Source: DASSSQ01 sp963839285
Lineage (GTDB): Bacteria > Actinomycetota > Thermoleophilia > Gaiellales > Gaiellaceae
Length of the DNA: 64,000 nucleotides
Assembly (NCBI GenBank): GCA_963839285.1
Contig: CAWIUN010000020.1
Coordinates: forward strand, 124,001 to 188,000
Reading direction: 5' to 3'
A program made the position numbers and the translations under genes. Shown in pieces: positions 9,805 to 17,342 of the stretch (its first letter is position 1; each line of letters starts with the position of its first letter). Below the pieces are notes generated by a model. That model was not told the DNA's origin. It worked only from the letters and a program-made list of their open reading frames with translations, and searched no databases.

Positions 9805-10906
9805 GCACGACTCGCGGGCCGCAGCCGAATCCGGTCGCGCCGATCGCGCCGCAGCCGCGCGACCCGCAGCTGCCGGCCCGCGGCCGCGCGGTGCTGCCCG
9901 GATGGGCGCGTGGTCGGCGTACGGCGTCACGGCTGCGCTCGTCGCCGCGATCCGGATGCTCACAGGGCTGAACCTGGGGCTGCGTCGCGGCGTGCGGCGC
10001 GATCGCGGCCGGCCTCGTCGTGCACGTGCGTCGCGCGTCGTCGAGGGCCGCCGGCGGGCGAACGACCGCGACGGCGACGTCGTCGTCACGTCGGCGTTCG
10101 CTGCTCGCGATCGTCCCGCTCGTCTCGCTGCTCTGGACGGTGGCGTCCAAGGGGGCCGAGCGCTTCGACGCCGCCTTCTTCACCGAGTCGACGCGCAACG
10201 TGATCGGCGCCGGCGGCGGCGGCTCCACGCGATCGTCGGGACGATCGTGATCACCGCGGCGACGACGCTGCTCTCCGTCCCGATCGGCGATCATGGCGGC
10301 GATCTACCTGCAGGAGTACGGCGGCGGCCGACTCGCGGCGGCGCTGACGTTCTTCGTGGACGTCATGACCGGCATTCCGTCGATCGTCGCGGGGCTGTTC
10401 GCCTACGCGCTGTTCGAGATGTTCTTCGGCCCCGGCATCCGCCTGGGCGTGATGGGCGCGGTCGCGCTGAGCGTGCTGATGATCCCGATCGTCGTCCGGT
10501 CGACCGAGGAGATGCTGAAGATCGTCCCGGACTCGCTGCGCGAGGCCTCCTACGCGCTCGGCGTGCCCAAGTGGCGGACGATCGTCCGGATCGTGCTGCC
10601 GACCGCGCTGGCCGGGATCGTCACGGGTGATCATGCTCGCGGTGGCGCGGATGGTCGGCGAGACGGCGCCGCTGCTCGTCACGACCGGCGTGATCACCTC
10701 CACGAACTGGGATCCGTTCAACGGCCGGATGAACAACCTGCCGGTCTTCGCCTACTACTGAGTACAAGACGCCGGGCGTGCCGCCCGACCCGTACATCGA
10801 CCGCGCCTGGACGGCGGCGCTGACCCTGATCCTGATCGTGATGGTGCTGAACGTCGTGGCTCGGCTGATCTCCCGCCGCTTCGGCACCGACGTCCGCCGG
10901 CTCTAG
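9801..10906 (+). CDS. pstA: phosphate ABC permease PstA-1, frameshifted
   Basis: Second membrane subunit. It has an unusually long N-terminal cytoplasmic stretch (about 100 residues rich in P, Q, R) before the first membrane segments. Core landmarks: AIYLQEYGGG, FFVDVMTGIPSIVAGLFAYA, SVLMIPIVVRSTEEML, and the EAA loop EASYALGVPKWRTIVRIVLP. Then come MVGETAPLL and a C-terminal hydrophobic segment. An extra t at about 10761 creates a false TGA inside AYYEYK. The final TAG (10904-10906) interlocks with the stop codon of the convergent deacylase gene. Confidence 0.85.
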
Positions 10907-11373
10907 CCGCTCTCGCTGCAGATGTTGGCGACGTCGGCGCCGGCGACCGAGATCAGGTCGGCGGTGCGCAGCCGCATCGACTCCGCGTGCGAGCCGGCCT
11001 CGAGGACGACCTCGGGCCGCCGGGCGACCGAGACGTCGACGACGACGGCGTCCGGATGCCCGCCGATCGGCGGCACGCTGCCGAGCTCGAACTCCGGGTA
11101 CTCGCGCGCCAGGTCGTCCTCGGTCAGGAGGTGCGGCTTGCCCGCGACGTGGAGAGCGTCCTTGAGCTTGCGCAGGTCGAGCCGCGCAGACGCCGGCAGA
11201 ACGGCACGGACGTGTCCGGCCCGTGTCTCGACGACGATCGTCTTGGCGACGTCGTCCGGTGTGAACCCGAGCGTGCGCGCCTCTTCGAGCGCCGTCTCGG
11301 TGTGCGCGTGCGGGATCAGCTCGTAGCTCGCCCGCGCGCGGTCGAGGATCTCGAGCACTTCGTTCGTGGCCAT
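10903..11373 (-). CDS. YbaK/EbsC-type aminoacyl-tRNA deacylase
   Basis: Intact, 156 residues. Family of trans-editing hydrolases that clear mischarged tRNAs such as Cys-tRNA(Pro). Seen: TLGFTPDDVAKTIVVET (the conserved Lys of the active site), LPASARLDLRKLKDAL, and GSVPPIGGHPDAVVVD, the GxxxPxG loop of the family. GAGGAGG lies directly upstream of the ATG as a Shine-Dalgarno. It sits among phosphate genes without an obvious functional link. Exact tRNA specificity cannot be read from the sequence. Confidence 0.88.
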   Translation of the reverse strand: MATNEVLEILDRARASYELIPHAHTETALEEARTLGFTPDDVAKTIVVETRAGHVRAVLPASARLDLRKLKDALHVAGKPHLLTEDDLAREYPEFELGSVPPIGGHPDAVVVDVSVARRPEVVLEAGSHAESMRLRTADLISVAGADVANICSESG

Positions 11374-11495
11374 GGCTCCTCCTCGGATTCGTCTGTTGGC
11401 CCGAGGATCGCCCCCACCGTGGGCCGGGTCATCCGCAGAAATTCCCTACAGCGCCACCCGCTGAGGCACCACGATATTCGCGGAGCGCGAAACGC

Positions 11496-12161
11496 CTAAT
11501 CGTGAGAGGCGTCCGTGAACTCGCGGAACTCCGCGGTCACGAGGTACGCCGTCTGCTCGCCGATGTCGACGGCGTGGTCGCCGATTCGCTCGATGCAGCG
11601 CGAGATCATCAGCATCCGCAGGCCCCATTCGCGCCGCTCGGCGTCGGCGCCGAGGGCGATCACGGTCTCGACGGCGCGGCGGTTGGTGACGTCGACGGCC
11701 TCGTCGAGGTCGGCCAGCAGCTGCGCCTGCTCGACGTCGCGCTTGGCGAACGACGACAGCGCGACGCGGATCATGTCCTCGACGCGTCCCCCCATCTCGT
11801 CGAGCGCCTCGAGCAGTGCCGCGTCGGTTGGCAGGCCCTCGGCGAGCTTCGTCAGCTTCGCGACGGTGACGCAGTAGTCGGCCATCCGTTCGAGGTGCAT
11901 GTTGACGCGGAAGACCGCGAGCACCCGGCGGAGGTCGGTCGCGACGGGCGTCTGGCGGGCGAGCATCGACTGGACGCCCTCCTCGATGCCGATGTAGGCG
12001 CTGTCGACCTCGTCGTCGAAGGCGATGACGTCGTCGGCGAGCTCGAGGTCGCTGCGGACGAGCGCGTTCAGAGCGCCGCGCAGCGACCGGAGCACGAGCA
12101 CGCCCTCCTCCTGGACGCTCGCCTCGAGCTGCTCGAGCTCTTCCTGGAAGGAGAGGCGCAT
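11496..12161 (-). CDS. phoU: phosphate-specific transport accessory protein PhoU
   Basis: Intact, 221 residues. Two PhoU helical repeats; the metal-binding patterns are VIAFDDEVD (about residues 45-53) and LDEAVDVTNRR in the second repeat, plus ISRCIERIGDHAVDIGEQ near the C-terminus. PhoU couples the Pst transporter to the PhoR sensor and represses the regulon when phosphate is plentiful. It lies five bases downstream of pstB on the same strand. A short inverted repeat (ACGCCT/AGGCGT, 11492-11512) overlaps its stop codon and may be part of a terminator. Confidence 0.95.
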   Translation of the reverse strand: MRLSFQEELEQLEASVQEEGVLVLRSLRGALNALVRSDLELADDVIAFDDEVDSAYIGIEEGVQSMLARQTPVATDLRRVLAVFRVNMHLERMADYCVTVAKLTKLAEGLPTDAALLEALDEMGGRVEDMIRVALSSFAKRDVEQAQLLADLDEAVDVTNRRAVETVIALGADAERREWGLRMLMISRCIERIGDHAVDIGEQTAYLVTAEFREFTDASHD

Positions 12162-12166
12162 CGCGG

Positions 12167-13015
12167 CTACCCGAACCTGCCCGTCACGTACCCCTCGGTA
12201 CGCTCGTCGGCCGGGTGCGTGAAGATCTTCTCGGTCTCGTCGAACTCCACGAGCTGCCCGGCGCCGTCGACGAGCGTGAAGAAGGCGGTCATCTCCGCGA
12301 CGCGGGCAGCCTGCTGCATGTTGTGGGTGACGATGACGAGCGTGTAGTCCTCCTTCAGCTCCTGCATCAGGTCCTCGATCGCGGCGGTGGCGATCGGATC
12401 GAGCGCGGAGGCGGGCTCGTCGAGCAGGACGACGTCGGGCTCGACGGCGATCGCCCGAGCGATGCAGAGCCGCTGCTGCTGGCCGCCGGAGAGGCCGAGC
12501 GCGCTCTTCTTGAGCCGGTCCTTGACCTCGTCCCAGAGCGCGGCGCGGCGGAGGGCGCGCTCGACGCGGCCGTCGAGGTCGTCCTTCATCCCCAGCACCT
12601 TGAGCCCGAACGCGACGTTCTCGTAGATCGACTTCGGGAACGGGTTCGGCCGCTGGAAGACCATCCCGATCCGGCGGCGGACCTCGATCGGGTCGACGCC
12701 GCGGTCGTAGAGGTCGGTTCCGTGATAGAGCACCTCGCCGGAGACGCTCGCGCTCGGGACGAGGTCGTTCATGCGGTTGAGCGTGCGCAGGAAGGTGCTC
12801 TTACCGCAGCCCGACGGGCCGATCACGGCCGTGATCGCGTGTTCCGGGATCTCGATCGAGACGCCCCTCACCGCGACCGCGGGTCCGTAGGCGATCGAGA
12901 GGTCGCGCACGTCGAACACCACGCCGCGCGGAGCGGGGCTGCGCTCGCTGGAGGGCTTCGGCTTGATCTGCGGATTCGGCTTCGTCATTCGCATTGCGGG
13001 ACTGTTGCGCTGCAT
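12167..13015 (-). CDS. pstB: phosphate ABC transporter ATPase PstB
   Basis: Intact, 282 residues. Walker A GPSGCGKS at 66-73, signature LSGGQQQR from 175, Walker B VVLLDE at 195-200, switch His in VTHNMQQ. The PstB-specific FQRPNPFPKSI Q-loop region identifies the phosphate family. The first about 28 residues (rich in K, P, S) are an extension; ATG codons at residues 8 and 10 are alternative starts. It is the only PstB in the window although two PstS-PstC-PstA sets are present, so it may serve both. A weaker PHO-like array lies upstream (13056-13088). Confidence 0.96.
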   Translation of the reverse strand: MQRNSPAMRMTKPNPQIKPKPSSERSPAPRGVVFDVRDLSIAYGPAVAVRGVSIEIPEHAITAVIGPSGCGKSTFLRTLNRMNDLVPSASVSGEVLYHGTDLYDRGVDPIEVRRRIGMVFQRPNPFPKSIYENVAFGLKVLGMKDDLDGRVERALRRAALWDEVKDRLKKSALGLSGGQQQRLCIARAIAVEPDVVLLDEPASALDPIATAAIEDLMQELKEDYTLVIVTHNMQQAARVAEMTAFFTLVDGAGQLVEFDETEKIFTHPADERTEGYVTGRFG

Positions 13016-13055
13016 TGGGGGAGTGTCACCGTGCTTCCGTGCAGCCGGGGTCGAA

Positions 13056-13088
13056 AACGTGTAAACGAATGGTATCGGTCGGGTGAAC
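13056..13088 (-). promoter_or_regulatory. PHO-box-like array E upstream of pstB
   Basis: On the minus strand GTTCACCCGAC, CGATACCATTC and GTTTACACGTT follow each other at 11 bp; the middle unit is degenerate. The array lies 41 bases before the pstB ATG. Confidence 0.4.
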
Positions 13089-13118
13089 AGCGTCCCCGCG
13101 GGCGCTCGGCGAGGCGCG

Positions 13119-13294
13119 CTAGCCGCACGCGACCCGCAGGATCACGCCGACGATCTCCCCGCCGAGCGAGCCCTTGCGCAGGTAGGCGGCCCGACGCGGT
13201 CGTCGAGCTCGAGCAGGGCACCCACGGCGTCGGCGAACAGACGCTGGTCGTCGACGAGCAGGACCCGGACAGCGGCCGCAGGAGACGGGCTCAC
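13119..13294 (-). pseudogene. remnant of a response-regulator receiver domain
   Basis: From GTG 13294 the frame reads VRVLLVDDQRLFADAVGALL, the start of a NarL/LuxR-type receiver. After one frameshift it jumps to AAYLRKGSLGGEIVGVILRV and a stop, the usual end of a receiver (invariant Lys and last helix). The middle of the domain, including the phospho-acceptor aspartate, is missing: the remnant has about 58 codons instead of about 120, and no DNA-binding domain follows. A small indel cannot explain this, so it looks like a genuine internal deletion. TAGCAT at the promoter position survives. Confidence 0.6.
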
Positions 13295-13364
13295 GGTCTC
13301 GGGCCGATGCTAGCGCCGCCCCGTCCGGGACGCGGAGTTCACCCGCGCGTAATCTGGCGCGGAC

Positions 13365-13370
13365 TACTGT
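13365..13370 (+). promoter_or_regulatory. -10 element TACTGT
   Basis: TACTGT lies seven bases before GTG 13378 with no Shine-Dalgarno sequence. This favours GTG 13378 over the upstream in-frame GTG 13369, which overlaps the hexamer. Confidence 0.4.
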
Positions 13371-13377
13371 GCGGAGG

Positions 13378-14094
13378 GTGGAACAGCCCCCCACGCCGGA
13401 AGAGCCACACGAGATTCGCGGCGAGCTGCGGCCGTATGGGCGCCGCGCCTTTCTCGGGCTGACGGCGGCCGGCCTCTCGTCGCTCTTCTGGGCGAAGCCG
13501 GCCTGGCGGGCGGTCTCGGGCGCCGCGCAGCCCTTCCAGGACGCGCTGCCGCCCGGGATCGTCCCGTCGTCCGGCTGGCGGATCTACACCGTCGCCTCGA
13601 CGATGCCGCGCTTCGACCCGGCGACCTGGAGGCTGACCGTCGAGGGCATGGTCGAGCAGCCGCTGTCCCTCTCGTACGACGACCTGCTGGCGCTGCCGCG
13701 CGCCGAGCAGGTCTCGGACTTCCATTGCGTCACCGGCTGGTCGGTCGAGGACGTCCACTGGCGCGGCGTGCGCTTCGACGACCTGCTCGCGGAGGCCCGG
13801 CCGCGGCCCGGTTCGGGCGCGCTCGAGTTCGTCTCGTCGGAGCAGCCGTACGTCGACTCGCTCACGCTCCGGCAGGCGGGGCTCGCCGACGCGATGCTGG
13901 CGACGCACATGGACGGCGAGCCGCTCACGCGCGCGCACGGGGCGCCAGCCCGGGTCGTGATGCCGAAGATGTACGGCTACAAGAGCGTCAAGTGGGTCGA
14001 GAAGATCGTCGTCGTCGCCGGCGCCGAGCCCGGCTACTGGGAGCAGCGCGGCTACGACACCGACGCGTGGGTGGGGCGGTCCAACGGCTACTAG
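13378..14094 (+). CDS. molybdopterin-dependent oxidoreductase, sulfite-oxidase fold (MsrP/YedY-like)
   Basis: About 238 residues, intact. The N-terminus has a Tat signal, GRRAFLGLTAAGLSSLF, so the enzyme is exported folded. The catalytic domain contains DFHCVTGWSVEDVHWRGV, whose Cys is the molybdenum ligand of the sulfite oxidase family. HGAPARVVMPKMYGYKSVKW follows, the conserved C-terminal pterin-binding segment. A membrane cytochrome b gene follows immediately, as expected for an electron-transfer pair. The substrate may be sulfoxide groups (as for MsrP) or something else; sequence alone does not decide. Confidence 0.88.
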   Translation: MEQPPTPEEPHEIRGELRPYGRRAFLGLTAAGLSSLFWAKPAWRAVSGAAQPFQDALPPGIVPSSGWRIYTVASTMPRFDPATWRLTVEGMVEQPLSLSYDDLLALPRAEQVSDFHCVTGWSVEDVHWRGVRFDDLLAEARPRPGSGALEFVSSEQPYVDSLTLRQAGLADAMLATHMDGEPLTRAHGAPARVVMPKMYGYKSVKWVEKIVVVAGAEPGYWEQRGYDTDAWVGRSNGY

Positions 14095-14095
14095 C

Positions 14096-14695
14096 GCCTA
14101 CCTCGAGCGCTTCTCGCGCACGGAGCGGACGCTCCACTGGGTGCACGCGTCCGCCTTCTTCGTGCTGCTCGGGTCCGGGCTCGTGCTCTACGTCCCGCGG
14201 CTCTCGGCAGCGGTGGGGCGGCGGCCCGAGGTGAAGGGCGTGCACTTCTGGACGGCCGTCGCGTGGGCGGTCGCGATCCTCGTCGTCGTCGCGTTCGGCG
14301 ACCGGCGCAGGCTCGCTGCGACGCTCCGCGAGGTCGACGGGTTCGACGAGGACGACCGGCTCTGGCTGCGCCGGATCCCGGCGAGGCAGGGGCGCTTCAA
14401 CGCGGGCCAGAAGCTGAACGTGGCGCTGACGGCCGCGTTCGCGCTCCTCTTCGCCGTCTCCGGGCTCTTCCTCTGGCTGGGCGAGCGCGACACCCGCTTC
14501 CGCTTCGACAGCACGGTCGTCCTCCACGACGCGCTGATGTGGATCTCGCTCGTCGTCGTCGCCGGGCACCTCTATCTCGCGCTCGTCTACCCGGCGACGC
14601 GGCACGCGCTCCGCGGGATCACCCTCGGCACCGTCCGGCGCGACTGGGCGGAGCAGCACCACCCGAAGTGGGCCGCGCCGCGCAAGGATCAGTAG
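14096..14695 (+). CDS. cytochrome b561-type membrane subunit, start unresolved
   Basis: About 200 residues with four hydrophobic segments. The first contains RTLHWVHASAFFVLLGSGLVLY, whose His pair fits haem b ligation as in formate-dehydrogenase gamma and Ni-hydrogenase cytochrome b subunits. A later VVLHDALMWISLVVVAGHLYLAL segment supplies further His residues. Likely passes electrons between the quinone pool and the preceding molybdoenzyme. No ATG, GTG or TTG is available in frame before the first helix; the frame opens inside the stop region of the upstream gene. A one-base indel near 14090-14100 or a direct fusion to that gene is likely. Confidence 0.75.
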   Translation, partial: AYLERFSRTERTLHWVHASAFFVLLGSGLVLYVPRLSAAVGRRPEVKGVHFWTAVAWAVAILVVVAFGDRRRLAATLREVDGFDEDDRLWLRRIPARQGRFNAGQKLNVALTAAFALLFAVSGLFLWLGERDTRFRFDSTVVLHDALMWISLVVVAGHLYLALVYPATRHALRGITLGTVRRDWAEQHHPKWAAPRKDQ

Positions 14696-14733
14696 CGCCT
14701 ACCGACGCGCGCCGCGGGCCCCCGGTGCATAGC

Positions 14734-14754
14734 TAGCCTAGCTCCATAAGGAGG
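14734..14754 (+). promoter_or_regulatory. TAGCCT -10 and AAGGAGG ribosome-binding site
   Basis: TAGCCT (14734-14739) is followed by a consensus AAGGAGG (14748-14754) five bases before ATG 14760. This gene therefore has a conventional short leader, unlike many neighbours. Confidence 0.55.
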
Positions 14755-14759
14755 TGGCG

Positions 14760-14981
14760 ATGGTCGAGCTGAAGCACGCCGCGAAGACGGGCGACACGAT
14801 CACGATCCCGGGCCACCGGGTCGGCGAGCACGAGCGCGCGGGCGAGATCCTCGAGGTGCTGGGCGAGGTCGGACACGAGCATTACCGCGTGCGCTGGGAG
14901 GACGGGCGCGAGACGGTCTTCTATCCGTCCAGCGGGGACGCGGTCGTCCGGCCGGCGGCGCGGCGGTCGCGCAAGCGCTAG
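14760..14981 (+). CDS. DUF1918 domain protein
   Basis: Intact, 73 residues, a small basic-ended protein of the DUF1918 family common in actinobacteria; the function is not known. Seen: TGDTITIPGHRVGEHERAG and YRVRWEDGRETVFYPS, an SH3-like small beta-barrel pattern, then a Lys/Arg-rich tail. ATG 14760 is chosen over GTG 14754 because the GTG lies inside the AAGGAGG ribosome-binding site. Confidence 0.88.
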   Translation: MVELKHAAKTGDTITIPGHRVGEHERAGEILEVLGEVGHEHYRVRWEDGRETVFYPSSGDAVVRPAARRSRKR

Positions 14982-14985
14982 ACGG

Positions 14986-15840
14986 CTAGACGGCGAGGGC
15001 GAGCGAGCGGGCACGAGCCGAGCGCGCGAGCGCGTCGACGACGGCTGCGTGCACGTCGTCCCCCGGCCGGTAGTCCGGCCCGAAGTCCGGGGCGCCGTTC
15101 ACCTCGAGCACCGTCCAGCTCTCGCCGAGCGGGAGCAGGTCGACCGCCGCGAGGTCGGCGCCGACCGCGTCCGCAGCGGCGAGGGCGAGCTCCGCCGCTT
15201 CGCGCGGGGCGACCGCGGGCTCGCGGCGGCCGCCGAGCGAGACGTTCGTCCGCCACTCGCCGGGAGCGGCGACCCGGCGCACCGCGCCGAGCACCTGGCC
15301 GCCGACGACCAGCACCCGCAGGTCCCAGCCCGCGGACGGGACGGGCTCCTGGCAGACCGCGCCCGCGCTCAGGAACCACAGCTTCGAGCGGATCTCCTCC
15401 AGGCAGCGCGCGAGCTCGCCGGCGTTCTCGCAGAGGACGACGTCGCGTCCCCAGCTGCCGAGCCGCGGCTTGACGACGATCGGCGGCGTCAGGTCAGGGA
15501 GCGGGAACCCGTGGGCGAGGTGGCTCGTACGCGGGTGCGGCAGCCCGGCCGCCGCGAGCGCGACCGAGGTCGCGAGCTTGTCGTGGCAGTTGGCGAGCGC
15601 GACGCCGTCGTTGAGGACGGTGACGCCGCGGCGGCGGAGCTCGCCGAGCGCCCAGAGCCCCGGCTCGACCGCGTCGAGCGAGCGGAGCACGTCGAGCCGT
15701 CCGACGGCGACGTCGTCCGGCCCGAGCCGGATGACCGCCTGCGCCGGGCGCAGGAGGTCGATCTCCACGCCGGGGAAGTCCGCGGCGGCGAGTCGCAGGT
15801 TCGTCTCCGTCCACGTGTGCGCGACGAGTCCGAGTTTCAT
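14986..15840 (-). CDS. RimK-family ATP-grasp ligase
   Basis: Intact, 284 residues. ATP-grasp ligases of the RimK/LysX type join an amino acid (often glutamate) to a carboxyl group. Seen: NCHDKLATSVALAAAGLPHP (ATP-binding Lys region), VVKPRLGSWGRDVVL (the second ATP lysine and glycine-rich loop), and WTVLEVNGAPDFGPDY, the E-x-N magnesium site near the C-terminus. No substrate carrier protein is encoded nearby, so the acceptor is unknown. It is divergent from pstS-2 across a region carrying PHO-like array C, but the array points towards pstS-2. Confidence 0.85.
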   Translation of the reverse strand: MKLGLVAHTWTETNLRLAAADFPGVEIDLLRPAQAVIRLGPDDVAVGRLDVLRSLDAVEPGLWALGELRRRGVTVLNDGVALANCHDKLATSVALAAAGLPHPRTSHLAHGFPLPDLTPPIVVKPRLGSWGRDVVLCENAGELARCLEEIRSKLWFLSAGAVCQEPVPSAGWDLRVLVVGGQVLGAVRRVAAPGEWRTNVSLGGRREPAVAPREAAELALAAADAVGADLAAVDLLPLGESWTVLEVNGAPDFGPDYRPGDDVHAAVVDALARSARARSLALAV

Positions 15841-15880
15841 CCACGTGAATATTCGACGCGATCGGCCCGGCCGGGGAGGG

Positions 15881-15913
15881 GTTCACCGGATCGTCACACG
15901 TCCGTCACCGGAC
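15881..15913 (+). promoter_or_regulatory. PHO-box-like array C upstream of pstS-2
   Basis: Units GTTCACCGGAT, CGTCACACGTC and CGTCACCGGAC are exactly 11 bp apart, on the plus strand about 155 bases before the pstS-2 ATG. All three keep the T/G-TCAC core, making this one of the two best arrays. Confidence 0.7.
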
Positions 15914-16067
15914 GGCAGCCGCCGATCGTCGAGGCTCTGGAGTGCTTGCCGCCGGAGCGTTCACAAGAACGACACCGAATGGCCACCAGCACTTAGCCCA
16001 CGGCGCGCCGTGCGGTTGCGAAGCTCGCCTGCGAAAGGGACATCGTGACGAAGGAGAGAGTCAAAAC

Positions 16068-17246
16068 ATGAAGAGAGTGCTCGCAGTCCTCACGTTCGCC
16101 GGCGCGATCGCGGCCGCCACGATCGCCGGCGGGGTGGCTCCTGCGGGTGCGCAGGGCACCCAGCAGGCGGCGACGAAGAACCCCTGCGCGGCCGGCCACG
16201 CGGTGCGTCCGCACTACACGACTCCGATCAAGCTGGCTGGCGGCTCGAGCAAGCTGAGCGGAGCCGGCGCGACGTTCCCGGCGCCGATGTACTCGGTCTG
16301 GACGTCGAACTACGCCAAGGCTGCCGGCGTCGAGGTGGCATACCAGTCGATCGGCTCGGGCGGCGGCCAGGCGCAGATCAGCGCCGGGACGGTGGACTTC
16401 GGGGAGAGCGACATCCCGATGACGAATGACGCTCTGTCGAAGGCCAAGGGCCCGCTGCTGCACATTCCGGTCGTGCTGGGCGCGGTCGTCCCGACCTACC
16501 ACGTGAAGGGGCTCAAGTCGGGGCTCAAGTTCGACGGCGAGACGCTCGGCCGGATCTTCGCCGGCGAGATCACGAAGTGGAACGACCCGGCCCTCAAGAG
16601 CCTGAACCCGAGTGTCGACCTGCCGAACGAGCCGATCGCCGTGGCGCATCGGTCGGACGGCTCGGGCACCACCGGGATCTGGACCGACTTCCTGACGAAG
16701 ACGAGCCCGACCTGGGTCAAGAAGCTCGGCGGCGCGGCTCAGAGCCGCGGGCTGACGGTCGCCTGGCCCGTCGGCATCGGCGGCAAGGGCAACGAAGGCG
16801 TGTCGGGCGTCGTCGGCCAGACGGAGGGGGCGATCGGCTACGTCGAGCTCGCCTACGCGATCCAGCAGAAGCTCGCGTACGGCGACGTCAAGAACAAGGC
16901 CGGCAACTTCGTCCATCCGTGCGTCGCCACCGTGACGCTGGCGGCCAGCGTGGCGAAGTTCCCGCCGAACCTCCGGACGAGCCTGACGAACCTTCCCGGT
17001 GACTATGCCTACCCGATCACCGGCACGACGTACGTGCTCGCCTACGTGAACCAGACCGACCGGGCCAAGGCCGTCGCTCTCGTCCGCTTCCTCAACTGGG
17101 TGCTGACGAAGGGTCAGGACCAGGCTGCGCAGATCAACTACTCCCCGCTCGGCGTCGCCCTGTGGCGGAGGTCGGTCGGCCAGCTGTACAAGATCAAGGT
17201 CAACGGCACCCCGCTCGTCAAGAAGAAGAGCGGGAAGAACGCCTAA
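16068..17246 (+). CDS. pstS: secreted phosphate-binding protein PstS-2
   Basis: Intact, 392 residues. A classical signal peptide (about 29 residues, ending AGA) without a lipobox Cys, so this PstS is probably released or held by other means. Binding landmarks: LSGAGATFPAPMY, YQSIGSGGGQAQI, DFGESDIPMT, GEITKWNDPAL, HRSDGSGTTGIWTDFL and GVSGVV. The C-terminus is lysine-rich. AAGGAGAGAG precedes ATG 16068 as a Shine-Dalgarno. It heads the second pst operon behind PHO-like array C. Its framework differs clearly from PstS-1, so the two are not a recent duplication. Confidence 0.95.
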   Translation: MKRVLAVLTFAGAIAAATIAGGVAPAGAQGTQQAATKNPCAAGHAVRPHYTTPIKLAGGSSKLSGAGATFPAPMYSVWTSNYAKAAGVEVAYQSIGSGGGQAQISAGTVDFGESDIPMTNDALSKAKGPLLHIPVVLGAVVPTYHVKGLKSGLKFDGETLGRIFAGEITKWNDPALKSLNPSVDLPNEPIAVAHRSDGSGTTGIWTDFLTKTSPTWVKKLGGAAQSRGLTVAWPVGIGGKGNEGVSGVVGQTEGAIGYVELAYAIQQKLAYGDVKNKAGNFVHPCVATVTLAASVAKFPPNLRTSLTNLPGDYAYPITGTTYVLAYVNQTDRAKAVALVRFLNWVLTKGQDQAAQINYSPLGVALWRRSVGQLYKIKVNGTPLVKKKSGKNA

Positions 17247-17269
17247 CGCCAAGCCGCTCGGAGGCAGTC

Positions 17270-17309
17270 GCTGCGGGCCGGGGCCGCTCGAGAGCTCCCG
17301 GCCCGCAGC
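17270..17309 (+). terminator. stem-loop between pstS-2 and pstC-2
   Basis: A perfect 13-bp stem (GCTGCGGGCCGGG with its complement) encloses a 14-base loop; GCCGCTCG/CGAGCGGC (17253-17260 and 17312-17319) can extend it. No T-run follows. Its place just after a binding-protein gene suggests partial termination or mRNA protection that keeps PstS in excess over the permease. Confidence 0.55.
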
Positions 17310-17342
17310 AACGAGCGGCGCCATCCGCCTGTCAGGGGAACG

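Noticed and set aside
1..10906. Pseudogenisation or programmed frameshifting as the cause of the many broken genes
   Set aside because: Broken genes include essential ones (prfA, glyA, the PBP) with all catalytic motifs intact, and no slippery sequences or consistent stimulators are seen. A consensus problem is more likely.
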